Source of the DNA: Patagioenas fasciata
Taxonomy: Eukaryota; Chordata; Aves; Columbiformes; Columbidae
Direction: 5' to 3'
DNA: 64,000 bases
Assembly (NCBI RefSeq): GCF_037038585.1
Contig: NC_092521.1
Span: forward strand, 73,696,898 to 73,760,897
Part shown: one piece after another, positions 37,511 to 49,518 of the stretch
Layout: each line of letters starts with the position of its first letter
How positions within the stretch are numbered: the stretch's first letter is position 1
The notes under the pieces: model-generated
Told to the model about the DNA's origin: nothing
The model's database searches: none
What the model saw: only the letters and a program-made list of their open reading frames with translations
Translations under genes and position numbers: made by a program

Positions 37511-37688
37511 TCACAGAATGTCCTGGGTTGGAAGGGACCCACAAGGATCATCGAGTCCAACTCCTGTCCCTGCATATGACAACCCCACAGTTCACACCAT
37601 GTCTCTGAGGGTGCTGTCCAGTCTCTTCTTGAACACTGTCAGGCTTGGGGCCGTGACACCTCCCTAGGGAGCCTGTTCCAGTCAAAAC
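37511..37688 (-). mobile_element. CR1 3' end fragment
   Basis: Plus-strand TCACAGAATGTCCTGGGTTGGAAGGGACCCACAAGGATCATCGAGTCCAACTCC is a CR1 3' UTR in reverse. It continues to GTGACACCTCCCTAGGGAGCCTGTTCCAG. The wording differs from the other copies here, which points to a separate CR1 subfamily. Non-coding. Confidence 0.9.
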
Positions 37689-39484
37689 TGGTTCTGTGCA
37701 AACCATGTCTGGCCGCTACATAAGAGATGTTTAAGTAAAATTGCAGGATTGATTATGAGAAAGGCAGAGCAGGCAGCATGTTACCTCTGATATAAAACTC
37801 TTAAAATTGTAACAATATCTATTTTACTGCAGTTTCCTTTGGAGAAATACACTAATTGCCTCCTTCAGAGTTGTGTGCTAGGGATGTTCTGTTGGCAAGT
37901 GTGACCTTCTGGGTCATTTTACAACATGCAAAGACCTTCCTTCAGGGCTAGAACATGTCTTTTTCACCCAGTGGAGCCAGTAAGACCTGAGATGATGACG
38001 TATCAAGTAGGGACATTATTTGTCTTGTGAAGAAACTCATTACAGACATGTGTAGTGTATGTTCCACATATCTTATGCATCAGTGACTAAATAGCTGAAT
38101 ATCTGGGGATTTTGGATGCTTAACTATTACATACCAGCTAAAAGCAGTTTTGGTCATAAACCAGAAAGAACTAAGAATTAATGTTACTTGATCCTGTTTT
38201 TACTGGTATTTTTTGTGGTCTGTTTTTGTTGGCTAACTTTCCTCTTCTGTAAAGTGGGCATAATTCTCAATACCTGTACTATTTCCTAAGCATGTTCTAA
38301 AACTTGGGTAAACTGTTAATTGAAATGATTTGTAAAGTATATGAAGATTTACTGGTGGAAAGTGTTACATTCGCACTAAACGTATTAACTTTTGAAGACT
38401 ATATATGGTTGTTAAGATAGCAAGCCAGTGAGTTGAAGATTAAAAAAAATCAGCACAGAGGTCCCATTGGCATGCATTTGTCTAAAAATCAGTGGGAAGG
38501 AATAGAATAGCTACAGAAAGCACTTAAATAAAAACCAAATTTCTCATTCCCTAGTGTTTCCCCAGATATTGAGATCTACTTAAAGCTTCTGTAAGGCTAA
38601 CATTTCAGCAAAAATTGTAATGTTCCTAGAGCTTGAATGAACAAATAAGTTATTGTAAGATGAGATGGATCTTTACTTCTAAACTTTGCAAATTTTATGC
38701 TTGTGAAAAATAGTTTCCTTCTGCTGCTTTACCAGGAAAAAACTGATTGCATTTCTGGCAGTTTTAAATTGTTTCTGTTTGTGACCCAAGTCATGATCCA
38801 AAACTTTATCTGAGTGCCATTGTTCCAATACAGACCTTGTTAACTTATTTTTCCCTGTGCCTTCTAAAGTATTTTGCCTTTTTGCTCTTTTTTCTCACCA
38901 CTTAAAAGCCATTAGTTTGTTTGAAAGAGTCACTCTTCCAGCTGAACAGATGCAAGCGTCGCATGAAAGCTCCAAGGAATGTTCCATGGCAGCATCTGGT
39001 GCTTTGCTTTAAAGTTTATTTTTAACATGAAATAGTTGTGAGCTTCATTTGTAGCTGAAATTCTGTCTTCTCAAAGCAATGCAATTAGGTCTGACCCTTC
39101 AACAGGAGGGGGGAAAAAAATAATGACATGCATTTTTAAGGTAGAGCTGTTACAGGCAAGCTGGTGACTTTGTTTTGTTATTCATCACATGTTTGTGCAG
39201 CCATGCATATCTATGTATCTTATATGCTAACACTTTCTTTGAAGTCAGGCTGTGTCATGAGGGCTGCATCTTCAGAACCCAAACTTATCAAAAACTTTGG
39301 AAAACAGTGGGGTTTTTTTTGTTTGCTTGTTTTCTTTTGGAAGGTGTTTCTTATTCTAGTTTACAGTTTCCTTGTTGAAGGAAATTAGGTGCATTTAATA
39401 GGAAATTATCTCCATTTTAATTTTACTCTGTCATCACAGTCCATCAGAATCGTTGCTACTGTTGCTGTGCACAAAACTGTGATG
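37689..39484. other. Unique AT-rich non-coding sequence
   Basis: Apart from a probable MIR remnant at 38228 I see no feature. Short frames near 39164-39388 have no motif. Confidence 0.5.
38228..38293 (+). repeat. Probable MIR SINE remnant
   Basis: CTAACTTTCCTCTTCTGTAAAGTGGGCATAAT followed by TACCTGTACTATTTCC matches, in order, the well-known MIR core phrase (TTTCCTCATCTGTAAAATGGG-like) and the following TACCTA segment. It is an ancient amniote SINE. Bird genomes carry few copies, all eroded. Confidence 0.5.
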
Positions 39485-40070
39485 TCACAGAATCACAGAA
39501 TGGTTTGGGTTGGAAGGGACCTCTGGGGATCATCTAGTCCACCTGCTAAAGCAGGTTCACCCAGAGCAGATCGCACAGGAATGTGCCCAGGAGGGGTTTG
39601 AATGTCTCCAGAGAAGGAGACTCCACAACCTCTCTGGGCAGCCTGTTCAGTGCTCTGGCACCCTCAGAGTAAAGAAGTTTCTCCTCATATTCAGATGGAA
39701 CCTCCTGTGCTTCAGTCTGTGCCCATTGCCCCTCATCCTGTCGTTGGGCACCACTGAAAGGAGTCTGGTCCCATCCTCTTGACACCCACCTTTGAAATAT
39801 TTATAAACATTGATGAGATCCCCTCTCAGCCTTCTCTTCTTCAGGCTGAATAAACCCAGCTCTCTCAGTCTGTCCTCATAAGAAAGGTGCTCTAGGCCCC
39901 TAATCATCTTTGTAAACTGCCACTGGACCCCCTCCAGTAATTCCTTGTCCTTCTCAAACTGGAGAGCCCAGAACTGGATGCAGTACTCCAGATGCAGCCT
40001 CACCAGGGCAGAGTAGAGGGGCAGGGTGACTTCCCTTGACCTGCTCTTCTTAATCCACCCCAGGATACCT
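39485..40070 (-). mobile_element. CR1 retrotransposon 3' part with RT C-terminus
   Basis: Plus-strand TCACAGAATCACAGAATGG marks two 3' octamers at 39485. It is followed by the 3' UTR and the C-terminal end of ORF2 in reverse. The minus-strand frame (40288 to 39647) contains [64 protein letters not shown] and [26 protein letters not shown] to the stop, open throughout. It is truncated just upstream of the thumb-like region, so no catalytic motif is present. Sequence beyond 40070 in the same frame is not CR1. By eye it shares most bases with 35640-35990 in the opposite direction. Confidence 0.93.
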
Positions 40071-41940
40071 ACAAGGGTAGGTATGATGACAGAAGACGAG
40101 AACTGAATACCTGGGAGGCTGGGGGAGGCAATAAAAATGACTTTGCAGTAGTTTATAGTCGCTGGGGTGTCAGTGCTGGAGCACTGCGGGGATGAACCAC
40201 ACCATGGCAGCTGGGGCTTGCTCAGCTGTGGCTTCTCTTTCAGGGCTGCGAGAAAGAGAGAGAGGGTCCTTTTCCTGCCTGGACCCAAGTGTCAGCTCCC
40301 ATCATTCAAAGGGGAATCCCAGAGCGTGGCTTACAGGAGTTTTCCAGTCCTTTGGTGCCAGGGCTGGAAGGAGTAGGGGAGAATCTATACCCGTTATTTC
40401 CACCCATGCAAAAGGACTGACAGGAAACATATTTAAGCAGATGTCTTGTGTTTTAACGAAGTTTCGGTGAGTCATCCACATGCCCTTAGGCATTCAACGC
40501 ACCAGACAGCTTTTTAATGGCTGTGGCATCTTGCTCACAATCTAATGTTATGCCCACATTCCATGTAGGGAAGGTCCATAACACTTCACTAAGCTCAGTA
40601 AATTTGCTGTGCAGCTGAGGACTGATACAACCTTAATCTGATATGGTGTTAACCAGAATCTGATTCTGGGGTGCAAGTGGCATTGCTGTAGCAATCTTTT
40701 GGGCCACAGGCAGTGTCGTCTTCAAACAGCCCGTGTAGACAAAAGGCTTTTTGTGAACTGGCTGGCAGCTCATGAGGTACATATGCAGCTGTGTGTTACA
40801 TTCATTTTCCCCTTCTTTGTCCCAACATGCCGCTTAGGGACTGACTCAAAGTGAATTAAAAGAGTGAGATGGTATACAGATTACTGTTTCAGCTGTTAAC
40901 AGCAGCAAGCTCTTGTTCTTCTATGGCTGCAAAAATGGATGTCCTAAATCAGGTAAATCGTGGTCTTGTCACATTTGAAAATCCAGTGCAACTACTACTG
41001 AGGGTGATAGGAAAGCTTTTTTTTCCATCTGGCCTTTTGACACTCACCTGCACCTTCCTTCTCCTCCTGTCAGTAGAAGTACAGCCCTGTGTACTGCAGT
41101 CCCCAGTTAAAGCCATCTAATTAATCAATCCTTGATGAATGGAAGCAGCAGAGGAAGAAATGTATCCAGCTAATGATTTGTCTAGTGAAAGGTCAGGGAA
41201 AATATTAGCACACAACCATGGCCTGCACAGCTGATAATGAACAACCCTGCCGGCTTGGCCCTGTACTTCTGGCCTGCCACTAAGTTTGGATGTGAAGCTG
41301 TGATTTCTGTATCAGCAGGAGCAAAGCAAAGCCTCATCTTAAATATTTGCCTGGATGACTGCAAAATATTGGCTTGCACATATGCTGTGTGTTTCATACA
41401 CCTGAAATAACCTGATGTCATGAATTGGCGTGAAACCCTTCCTAGGAATAAACTCTAGCTAAATAAAAACATTACAGAAGCATGTAAAAAAATATTTAAG
41501 TACTAACCTGTGTGATAAATAAATTTATAAATTTATGGCAATATGATGTCTACACTGAATATTACGCTGTTGCAGAGCTGACCTTGGATTAGCATAATTT
41601 TAGGTTTCTGTAGGCATGCTTTCCCTGTTTCACACAAACAATTCAATCACTTCTTTTTAAAAGAGAAATTAATGTTTTTTCCAGCCAGCCTCCCTACTTA
41701 TTCTGTAAAAATAGTTCTCATCAAATGTCATTTTTACTTATGATTATTATAACAGACTGTCTAAAGACAATGTTAAGTATGCTATGCTACTAAATATGTT
41801 TATGGAGGGAGATGATAACTTTAGAGACGGCTTTGCAAGTGCTGCCGTTTGGTTTTGGGGTATTTTGTTTCTTTGTTTGTTTCCTTTATGTGCCCCCAAA
41901 TAATGTGCACTACCTTTTTGACTAAGATGAATCCATTTTA
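40071..41940. other. Non-coding sequence without recognised elements
   Basis: A moderately GC-rich patch at 40150-40380 carries overlapping frames on both strands with no domain. The rest is AT-rich and unique as far as I can see. Confidence 0.5.
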
Positions 41941-42178
41941 ATGGGTTTAAACAGAAAGAGGGTAGAATTTCTTCATTATACTTAATGAAGTGCTTCATCA
42001 TGAAGCACTGGGACAGACTGCATAGAGAAGTGGGTGCCCTCTCCCTGGCAGTGTTCAAGGCCAGGTTGGATGGGGCTTTGAGCAACCTGGTCTAGTGCAA
42101 GGTGTCCCCACCCATGGCAGGTGAGTTGGAACTAAGTGATCTTTAAGGTCGCTTCCAACCCAAAGCTTTCCCTGATTT
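41941..42178 (+). mobile_element. CR1 3' end fragment
   Basis: GGGTTTAAACAGAAAGAGGG and GAATTTCTTCA give the end of ORF2. ACTGGGACAGACTGCATAGAGAAGTG, GTTCAAGGCCAGGTTGGATGGGGC and GATCTTTAAGGTCGCTTCCAACCC give the 3' UTR in plus orientation. The usual GAGGGTGGTGA phrase before ACTGGGACAG is replaced by a run of CTTCAT/ATGAAG dyads (41971-42009). Non-coding and diverged. Confidence 0.85.
41971..42009. repeat. Overlapping short inverted repeats inside the CR1 end
   Basis: CTTCATTA and TAATGAAG flank a 4-nt loop (41971-41990). AGTGCTTCA and TGAAGCACT flank a 3-nt loop (41989-42009). The two dyads share bases and alternate the words CTTCAT and ATGAAG. Confidence 0.85.
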
Positions 42179-44646
42179 TAGCAGTATAGCCCATATGCTA
42201 CAAATAGTTGGTTATGGAGCCTCAAAACTGACAGTTACTTCATGTAGCATGACGCAGCAAGGGTGTTTCTTCTCCAAGGAAACAAGGCCTCTTGGTTTCA
42301 CCCTTTGATTAATTTCAGACTAATTTTGGTTGACCTTGAGCCTTGAATAGACTCTTATCTGAACTGTGTGGAAATACTGCACTGCATCAGCATTGCTGAA
42401 TTTCTGACATTTGTGCTCTCAAATTCTCTGGTGACCTGCAGAGAATTCACACTGAATCCTAAATGGATGGAGAGGTGATCTTACTTGTGGTGGTATCAGA
42501 CCTTTTCTCTCTGAAATCTCAAACTGCTGCAGCCTGTTCTGAAAGGCTTTGACTTGCAAATACTCTTCCTGTATTGGAAACTGAAGTCTTGCCACGTAAG
42601 AGGATGGCTTCTCTTGCTATGTGTACTTTAATTTGCATTGTTATCAACACGAGTGAGGAAAGTGCAAAATCAGTGTAAAGAACCTGGCTTTTGGAAAGCT
42701 CTTGTGAAGCTGAAGCGAAATCATTTCATACACATCTGCTTTTGCAAAGTTTGATACAACATAACATGTGAGATTACCTGGAAGAATGCCTCATATCACT
42801 GTGTTTTACTGACAGTAACAGGGAATGAACTTGTGTGACTTTCTCTTAAGAGCCACTATGGCAGAAAACCCAGTTCTATGAAAAAGCCTCATGATCCAGT
42901 TGAAGCCTTTCTTGCCGTTGAATTAATTTGGAATGAAAATGGGAAGAAAAATTCTTTCCTGCATGCTGCTTGTGAGTTCCTCTCCTGCTGTGAGAAGAGG
43001 GTATGTTCATGTTGTTATTAGTAAACGGGCAGTTTAACTTGCTCTGTATAGTGTAGTTCTTCGGCTTCATTCTTTGATATGAAACCTAAGGGAGCATCAA
43101 AATTCCCATGGGCTACATTAAGCAATGTACTAGAAACTGTGATGTAACTGACATTTTAAAAGATGAACCTGAATGCACTGGATGGTGACAGATCTGCAGT
43201 GTGGCTGATAGACAGCTGCATCATTACATCCTATACCAGAATTTTAAATACATTAGCTTTACTAGAGATTTTAATCCAAACTGCCTTTTTTTCCCCCACA
43301 CTTCGCAGCAATCAGTATCAAAGCTCTTTTTTTCAGGCTTTGAGGACAGTCAGGAAACTTGGGTTTTCAGTTTTTTGGCTGGGAACTGCTTTCTTTTCAT
43401 ACTGATGACTAACAGGACTCAGCGGTTTAAATATTTTCCTGAAGGAAAAAAATGTTCAAGTTATAAATTGCATTTAGTCTGAATAGAAACCTGCTCAGTG
43501 ATGTCCTTGAGGACACCATGGTTATTCATCAAGTAGGATGATACTTTGAAGGTGTAACCCCATCTTTTTTCATATCAAATGTGAGTAAAGAGGTATTGAC
43601 ATCTGTCCCACTAACATCCTTAATCAGTGAGATCCTCCACAATGTGAGTAGGGCTGATGGAAACAGTGCCTTTGTTTTGAAAACAAACAATCTACTGGAC
43701 TAATTTAGCAACTACAGATATATATGAAGCCTGAAATATCAACAAAAGAGATAAGAATGAGAAGAAACTTCCTAGGACATCTGTAAACTCCTTGTCACTT
43801 GACAGTAATAATACATGAAGTCTGGACAAATAATGTAACATGTAAACATCTCTAACATCTCAGAGAATTCTACAAAGGAAATGGAATTGCAAATGTTAAT
43901 AGGAAGAGTAGTGTGCTTTAAGAATGTGAAGGAAGCAAAGGAAAGATTGTGAGTTTCAGGAAAATCTGGATATCATAGAGCTATTAATAAATTCCACCCT
44001 GGGTCTGAGTTCAAATGTTTTTATTCACACAATGCCTAGTGGAAAATAACTTAAGCAAGATGCATCATGCTGACTTCATCTATTACAGAAATGACATTAG
44101 CTGTGGAATCTGGTAACTGTATTTCAGAGGAAGGCAATGTTATCCACAATATTTATCCTTGAGCTGTTTGGAAATCAGTTGCTGCTGCTGGAAAATGTTA
44201 TCTGGGAATGAAATTTTGTGGAAAGGCTGTGCTTTTTATAAACTAAAATGAAAGGAATCTTGACTATAGAATGAATTATATGAACAAAACCTGCCTCAAA
44301 AGAATACACAAAAAATGTCAAGAAGAATGTTTTAGAAAAAATCCTCCAGTGATTTGGGAGTGAATAAGTACACTCGATTTAGGCAGAATGGGGCTTACAA
44401 TCAGTGTTTCCTACATCACCATTGCAGTTCTATGCAAAGCGCTGGTTAATAGTGTGTGGTGAAATATGTTCCACTGTGCAGTTTTCCCTCCAAAGTTGAA
44501 AAAGGTTAGGTTGCTAACTAATGTAGAATGTAAACACCTTTGATATATGAGTTTGAATACAGTAGAAGTATTTAATTTCTAACTCTATGTTGAGGACCAA
44601 ATAACTACCATACTCTTGCAAGCGTCCAAACAATCTGCAGGCATGT
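42179..44646. other. Unique AT-rich non-coding sequence
   Basis: Nothing recognised. Frames at 43163-43482 overlap each other and have no motif. Confidence 0.5.
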
Positions 44647-44651
44647 GCACT

Positions 44652-45382
44652 TGTTGTGGTTTAACTTGAGCTAGCAATACAAACACAATACCTACTCACT
44701 TACTCCCCTTGCCACTCACCCCTCCAACAGGGGAAAGAATCAAAAGAGAAGAGAGAAACTTGGATTGAGATAAACACAGTTTAATAAAATAACAATACAC
44801 TACTAGTAAATATATCTATAAAATAGAAATAGAATATAAAATAAAAGATATTCAAATCAATTCCTTACAAACTCTGTCCATACTGAGCAGCCAGTCCCAG
44901 GCAGCAGAACCTGATCCCCAACAGCTGATCCCATAGAGAGAAGAGACAAAAAGGCAGAAAGGCCCAGAGGCCTCTGCAAAACAACAGGATGGCAAAAAGG
45001 CTGAACTAAATGTCCCAAACAGAACTTTCCTGGCTCCGACAAAGAGAGTGAAGAAAACAAAGAAGCAAGAGAGAGAGCAGAAGATCCCGATTCTCCTTAA
45101 ATACGAAGCATGACGCTAATGGGATGGAATACTCTTACTGATCCGTCTGGCTGTCAGTCAAGCTCTGCCCCATCCATGCCCCCCTTCCCAGCTGCCTCAC
45201 GTCTGTGGGCAGAGTGCTCAGAACATCCTTGGCTCTCAGACCAGAGCAATTAAAAACATTAACTCTGTCCCAGGGTGTTATCTTCTTGTTCTCAAACTAA
45301 ATCCAAATAATGACCATGCTAGCTACAAAAAAGAAAGGTTTCTAACTGCATGAAGAAAATGAACTCATTTTCAGTCAAACCA
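44652..45382 (-). mobile_element. Complete solo LTR, ERVL-type avian family, with 5-bp target duplication
   Basis: The plus strand starts TGTTGTGGTTTAAC and ends GTCAAACCA, so the LTR has TG...CA ends and is 731 bp. It is flanked by GCACT at 44647-44651 and again at 45383-45387, a perfect 5-bp target-site duplication. The internal order matches the LTR fragment at 24309: a C-rich patch, CAGGGGAAAGAATCAAAAG, TTGAGATAAACACAGTTTAATAA, an AT-rich segment and a GAGCAGCCAGTCCCAGGCAG region. It then continues through GATGGAATACTCTT, CTGGCTGTCAGTCAAG, CCCAGCTGCCTC and AACTCTGTCCCAGGG to the end. Because one LTR lies between the duplications, it arose by recombination between the two LTRs of a provirus. 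No coding region remains. Confidence 0.88.
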
Positions 45383-45387
45383 GCACT

Positions 45388-48149
45388 GCACTGAAATCAA
45401 GTCCATTGTGATTCTGAGCAGGAGGGGCTAGAGCAACAATTCCATTCAAATATCATGAACTCTTTAATGCCCATTAGCTTTTGATCTGAAGCATCACAGT
45501 TTATCAGAAAGATATGCAGCTGGAAACATCCATCTCATTTCATATATGCCACAGGTAAAATTTGAACAGCATTAATGTGTAACGCATACATTATATGCCC
45601 ATCATTCCTTAGAACTGAGGGTCCTAGATCTGTAGGGCAGGTGTCCATCTCCTAGCTGTTGTGTTATGACAGCTGGCTGAAAATTAATCCACTTCATTAT
45701 GTAAGTAACAGTGAACCCTGTGTACGTATTTAATATTTAAACTTTGTAAGAATTGGGTCAAAAGTAGCACAAAGTTTTGGGAGTTTGGTGCCATTTCCTG
45801 AAATGTGTATCTGGGATATGGTTAGTGAATATCTTTTGGCTAGAAGCTCTACCTGCATTGGGAAGCTGTTTTTATTAAGTTTAGTTTTTCTCTTTTTTTT
45901 TTTTTCCTTGTTTGTTCACGTTCTCAATAGTTGCTCTACAGAATTTTCCCCTTTCATATTATTTGAATAGGTGCCCAATGGGATAGGTCTGATGTTTCAT
46001 GGATCCTAACATTCATCAGTAACTGAATCACTTTGTGGAGAGGTACAAATTTATGTTGTGACATTCTTTTTTTTTTTTTTTTTAATACCATCACTTCTGA
46101 CAGACATTCTTCAATTAGCACTTGAATTTGTTGGAGAACAGGTGTTTGCTAAACAGCAGATTTGGTTAATAAATGGCTTCAGTTATTTTTGGGTCTTTTC
46201 GAATATGATTTTCATGTTCATAAATGTGATTTATTTGCAAATCAGGTAAGCTGACTAAGACTGTCTTTTGCCAAGGGAAAAGCACAATATAACAACAAGG
46301 AATAGAAAGAGTTGAAAGATGAGAAGCTGAGGTAAAGTGCTGCAGCATTCAAGCTGTAGGCTTAAATGAACTTCTTTCCCTTTTTATGCCCTAAAAAAAG
46401 TCTTTTGGCTTTCATTTATTTTGCACCTTATTTGGAATATCCTCCTTGCCGTTTGATAAGACTGAAAGTCCAAGGACATTAGAAAAGGCATTGCTGGTTT
46501 TTAGGCAAGTGACTTGCCAAGATCTTCTCTCTGCTGTTGTTGGTCTACATCAGTATTATCTGGACTAAATCTTATTTATCAGCTACAAAGAGGTCCTGAT
46601 GCAGGTTTCCACCCTGTTTAACGTATACTTCCTCAGCTATCAGATTTATAATCTCTCTTTATACCTAATGGAGAAAGAAAGAGGGATTCATCTTTCTCTA
46701 CAAATGAAGAAACTGGAGTGTTCTGAACTCAGTTCCATCTCCTGAAGGCAGCGTCTGAAGTAAGAGAAAGTGAGATTCCTCACCTGAGTTAAATGCCTGA
46801 AGGTTGCAATCCATGATACCACTAACTTCAGTAAGAGCTGAGACTGTTAATTAGCATGTAAGTAGTACTCGGGTCTCTAAGAGCTCCATCTGCTATTGAA
46901 TAACTGAGATAACCAGCAACTACCCTACAGCAAACAAGACTTACTTTCGGAGCACTTGCACTTTACAGGTATTTTCTTTTTCCTGTGGGTTTTACAACTT
47001 ATTTCACAAGAACAACCTGAACTAGACTTACTGCAAAGACCAATGCAACTGAATATCAGCTTTGCAGCCACTGTCAAGCCACAAGCTCTGTTATAGGGCA
47101 ATGTCAGTGAGGGCATCACTTTCCTCTGCTGCTACCTTCTCTCTCATAGGCAGTAGCTGTGGAAAGACTTTTTGCAAGGACCCTACACAGCCTAGTGAAT
47201 TTAAAGTGAGCTACAGACCACAGTGTTTAAAAGTGCTCTGAATGTGCACCATAAATTTCACCTTACACATAAGCATCTAGAGGATAATTTTCTTACAGCT
47301 TAAGAGCTGTCTGTAGGAAGAACAGGGGTAAAATGGGATTGTATGCAATGCTGTTACTGCTACAAAGCTGAGCCTTGCAGGCTACCTGAAAGAGTAGAGG
47401 TAGTGTAGCTAAATGAAAACAGTATTTTATAGCTGTAGTAAGAATTAAATGAGAATCATTCCCATGAGAAAAGCGTTTTCTTTAGGGAATAACTCTTGTC
47501 TAAAAGTGATATGCTGGGCTTTATTATGCCATCGGGTGCTTACCAAAAGTCCTTTTCAGCTATTGCCATTTTGTTCATGGGGACTGCGGTCCTCTCCTGC
47601 AGGCAGGGCCGCTCCTGATGCCCTTGCTTGGGCAAGTCAGAGGGTGCCTGTGGAATTTATGCACAGTGGCTTTTGTGCACAGCTGCTCCCACCTTTCAGC
47701 AACTGTGTATGCATGCTGGAAAGACTGCAAGAAGAAAGATGGAATTACATTTGAGAAGTTGCCATTTTTCTTATTATCCACTAAAGAAAGTTGAGGACCC
47801 ATGAAGGGTGCGTGTTTTCAACAAGGTACATGGATTAATTGCTAATAAAGAGGTTAAAGGTGATAATACAATTTATCCTATCTAGTGACTCTGTCTGAGG
47901 TTCGATTGACAGTTTACCTGTTCATTTGGCTTCCACGTTCAGTAAGTGATAGCATGCCTGGAAGCATACAAGTGATCGTTGTTTCTGTTACAGAGAGCTG
48001 GATTTATTTTTTTGTGTTGTTTGACTGTTTTCCCCAGTATGGGTCTCCTAAATGCCACACAAAGGTGTTTTCAGATATATTTGAAATGGGTCTACCATCT
48101 ATCAGCTCTGAAACCAGAGTTAGCAAAACTAAAATGGAAGGGAAGGGAA
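45388..48149. other. Unique AT-rich non-coding sequence
   Basis: No element is recognised. T runs lie at 45892-45905 and 46067-46083. A slightly GC-richer patch lies at 47575-47710. No frame shows a domain. Confidence 0.5.
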
Positions 48150-48302
48150 GAAAAAAGAAAAGAAAAGAAAAGAAAAGAAAAGAAAAGAAAAGAAAAGAAA
48201 AGAAAAGAAAAGAAAAGAAAAGAAAAGAAAAGAAAAGAAAAGAAAAGAAAAGAAAAGAAAAGAAAAGAAAAGAAAAGAAAAGAAAAGAAAAGAAAAGAAA
48301 AA
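48150..48302 (+). repeat. (AAAAG)n microsatellite, about 30 units
   Basis: An essentially pure five-base repeat of about 150 bp, preceded by GGAAGGGAAG and followed by AAAGGAGAGAAAG-type decay. One strand is all purine. Three apparent proteins on each strand (Lys/Arg/Glu repeats or Phe/Ser/Leu repeats) come only from this tract. Its purity suggests it is young and variable in length. Confidence 0.97.
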
Positions 48303-48319
48303 AGGAGAGAAAGAAAAGA

Positions 48320-49512
48320 AAGAAAAAGCTGCCTTGTTCTCTGTGAAACACATGGTGGTTTTCCCTGACAGGCAGCCGCTGCCTGTGTGGAGATAACAGT
48401 GCTGGGTTTGCTTTGTAGGGCTCCTTTGGGCAGTATGGGCATCCTCCCCACTTACTAGTGAGGTGCCCCACTGGTGTTCTTGAGATCAGTCATGGTACCT
48501 TAAGTGCTGGCCTGTGTAGAAAAAAATCCATTGACAAGAGAGCGTGACTCTCCGACTCAGCTAATATGCCTGGAAGCCCAAGGATGAATATCTTCAGAAA
48601 CGATAAGAGCACTTCAGAGCTAAACAAGCAGACATGAGCGAGTGTGATGTGATGTCTGCACATGATCTTATCTCAATGCTCTTGGAGAGAAAGGGGGATT
48701 TTTTTCAGTTGGTGGGAATTTGATACCTAGGTTTCCTGAGTACTTGTTGGAAATCTTACTTTGAGGTTCATCTGCTTAGGCATGCATTCGGCAAAAATTA
48801 TTTTTGTTTGGGGGGGATTTTATCTGACTAAGGATGGGAGATGGCTAGGTTCCAAGCTTCAAACAGATTTTTTAATATTGTAACAGATTCATTCTACTTA
48901 CTACAAAATACAGAGAAATGCAGCTAAAAAAATGTACTTTCAGTGAATACCTGCATCTCTGAAGAAATCTGATGCCCATTAGAAAACATTGAGACTTATC
49001 TTACGGACACCTAAGACACAGGGAATTTGTGTGGCATGACTACAGCACCTTTTCTCATGATGGAAAACATATTATTTTACCCACAGGCAAGATGTGTAAC
49101 CTGTTTGTAGGAAATACATTCCCTGGAGATACAGAATATCTGGTATCTGCTCTGGTCGAACACACAGTCCATATTCAAGTAACAAAATCTAAAAAGAGTG
49201 GTAGTACTTCTGTGCATGCAGTAATAGCAACTCTTTTGGTTTTTTTTTTCCCCAAAATGCTTCGCGATCCTCTCTTTCTTACTAAAAACATAAGTACCTA
49301 AAGTGTGTGTATGTGTTTTTCTACTGTGTAGGGAATAAAGAGATAGAGACCCTTGAGCTCCATCCAGCAAACTGCTTTTAGGTCCTGAAACTGAAATTGG
49401 GATTTTGTTCAAGCCACCCCTGCAACTTCTGAATGAGCCACAAGGACTGAAAGGGGCATAGTAAAACCAGGTAGGCTAAGAGATTGACAGGAGATACCAC
49501 AAAATGCTATTC
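48320..49512. other. Unique AT-rich non-coding sequence
   Basis: Nothing recognised between the microsatellite and the LTR at 49519. Confidence 0.5.
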
Positions 49513-49518
49513 CTCCTT

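Noticed and set aside
47979-48471. Long Lys/Arg/Glu-rich and Phe/Ser/Leu-rich open frames on both strands
   Set aside because: They are produced entirely by the (AAAAG)n microsatellite, which keeps several frames open.
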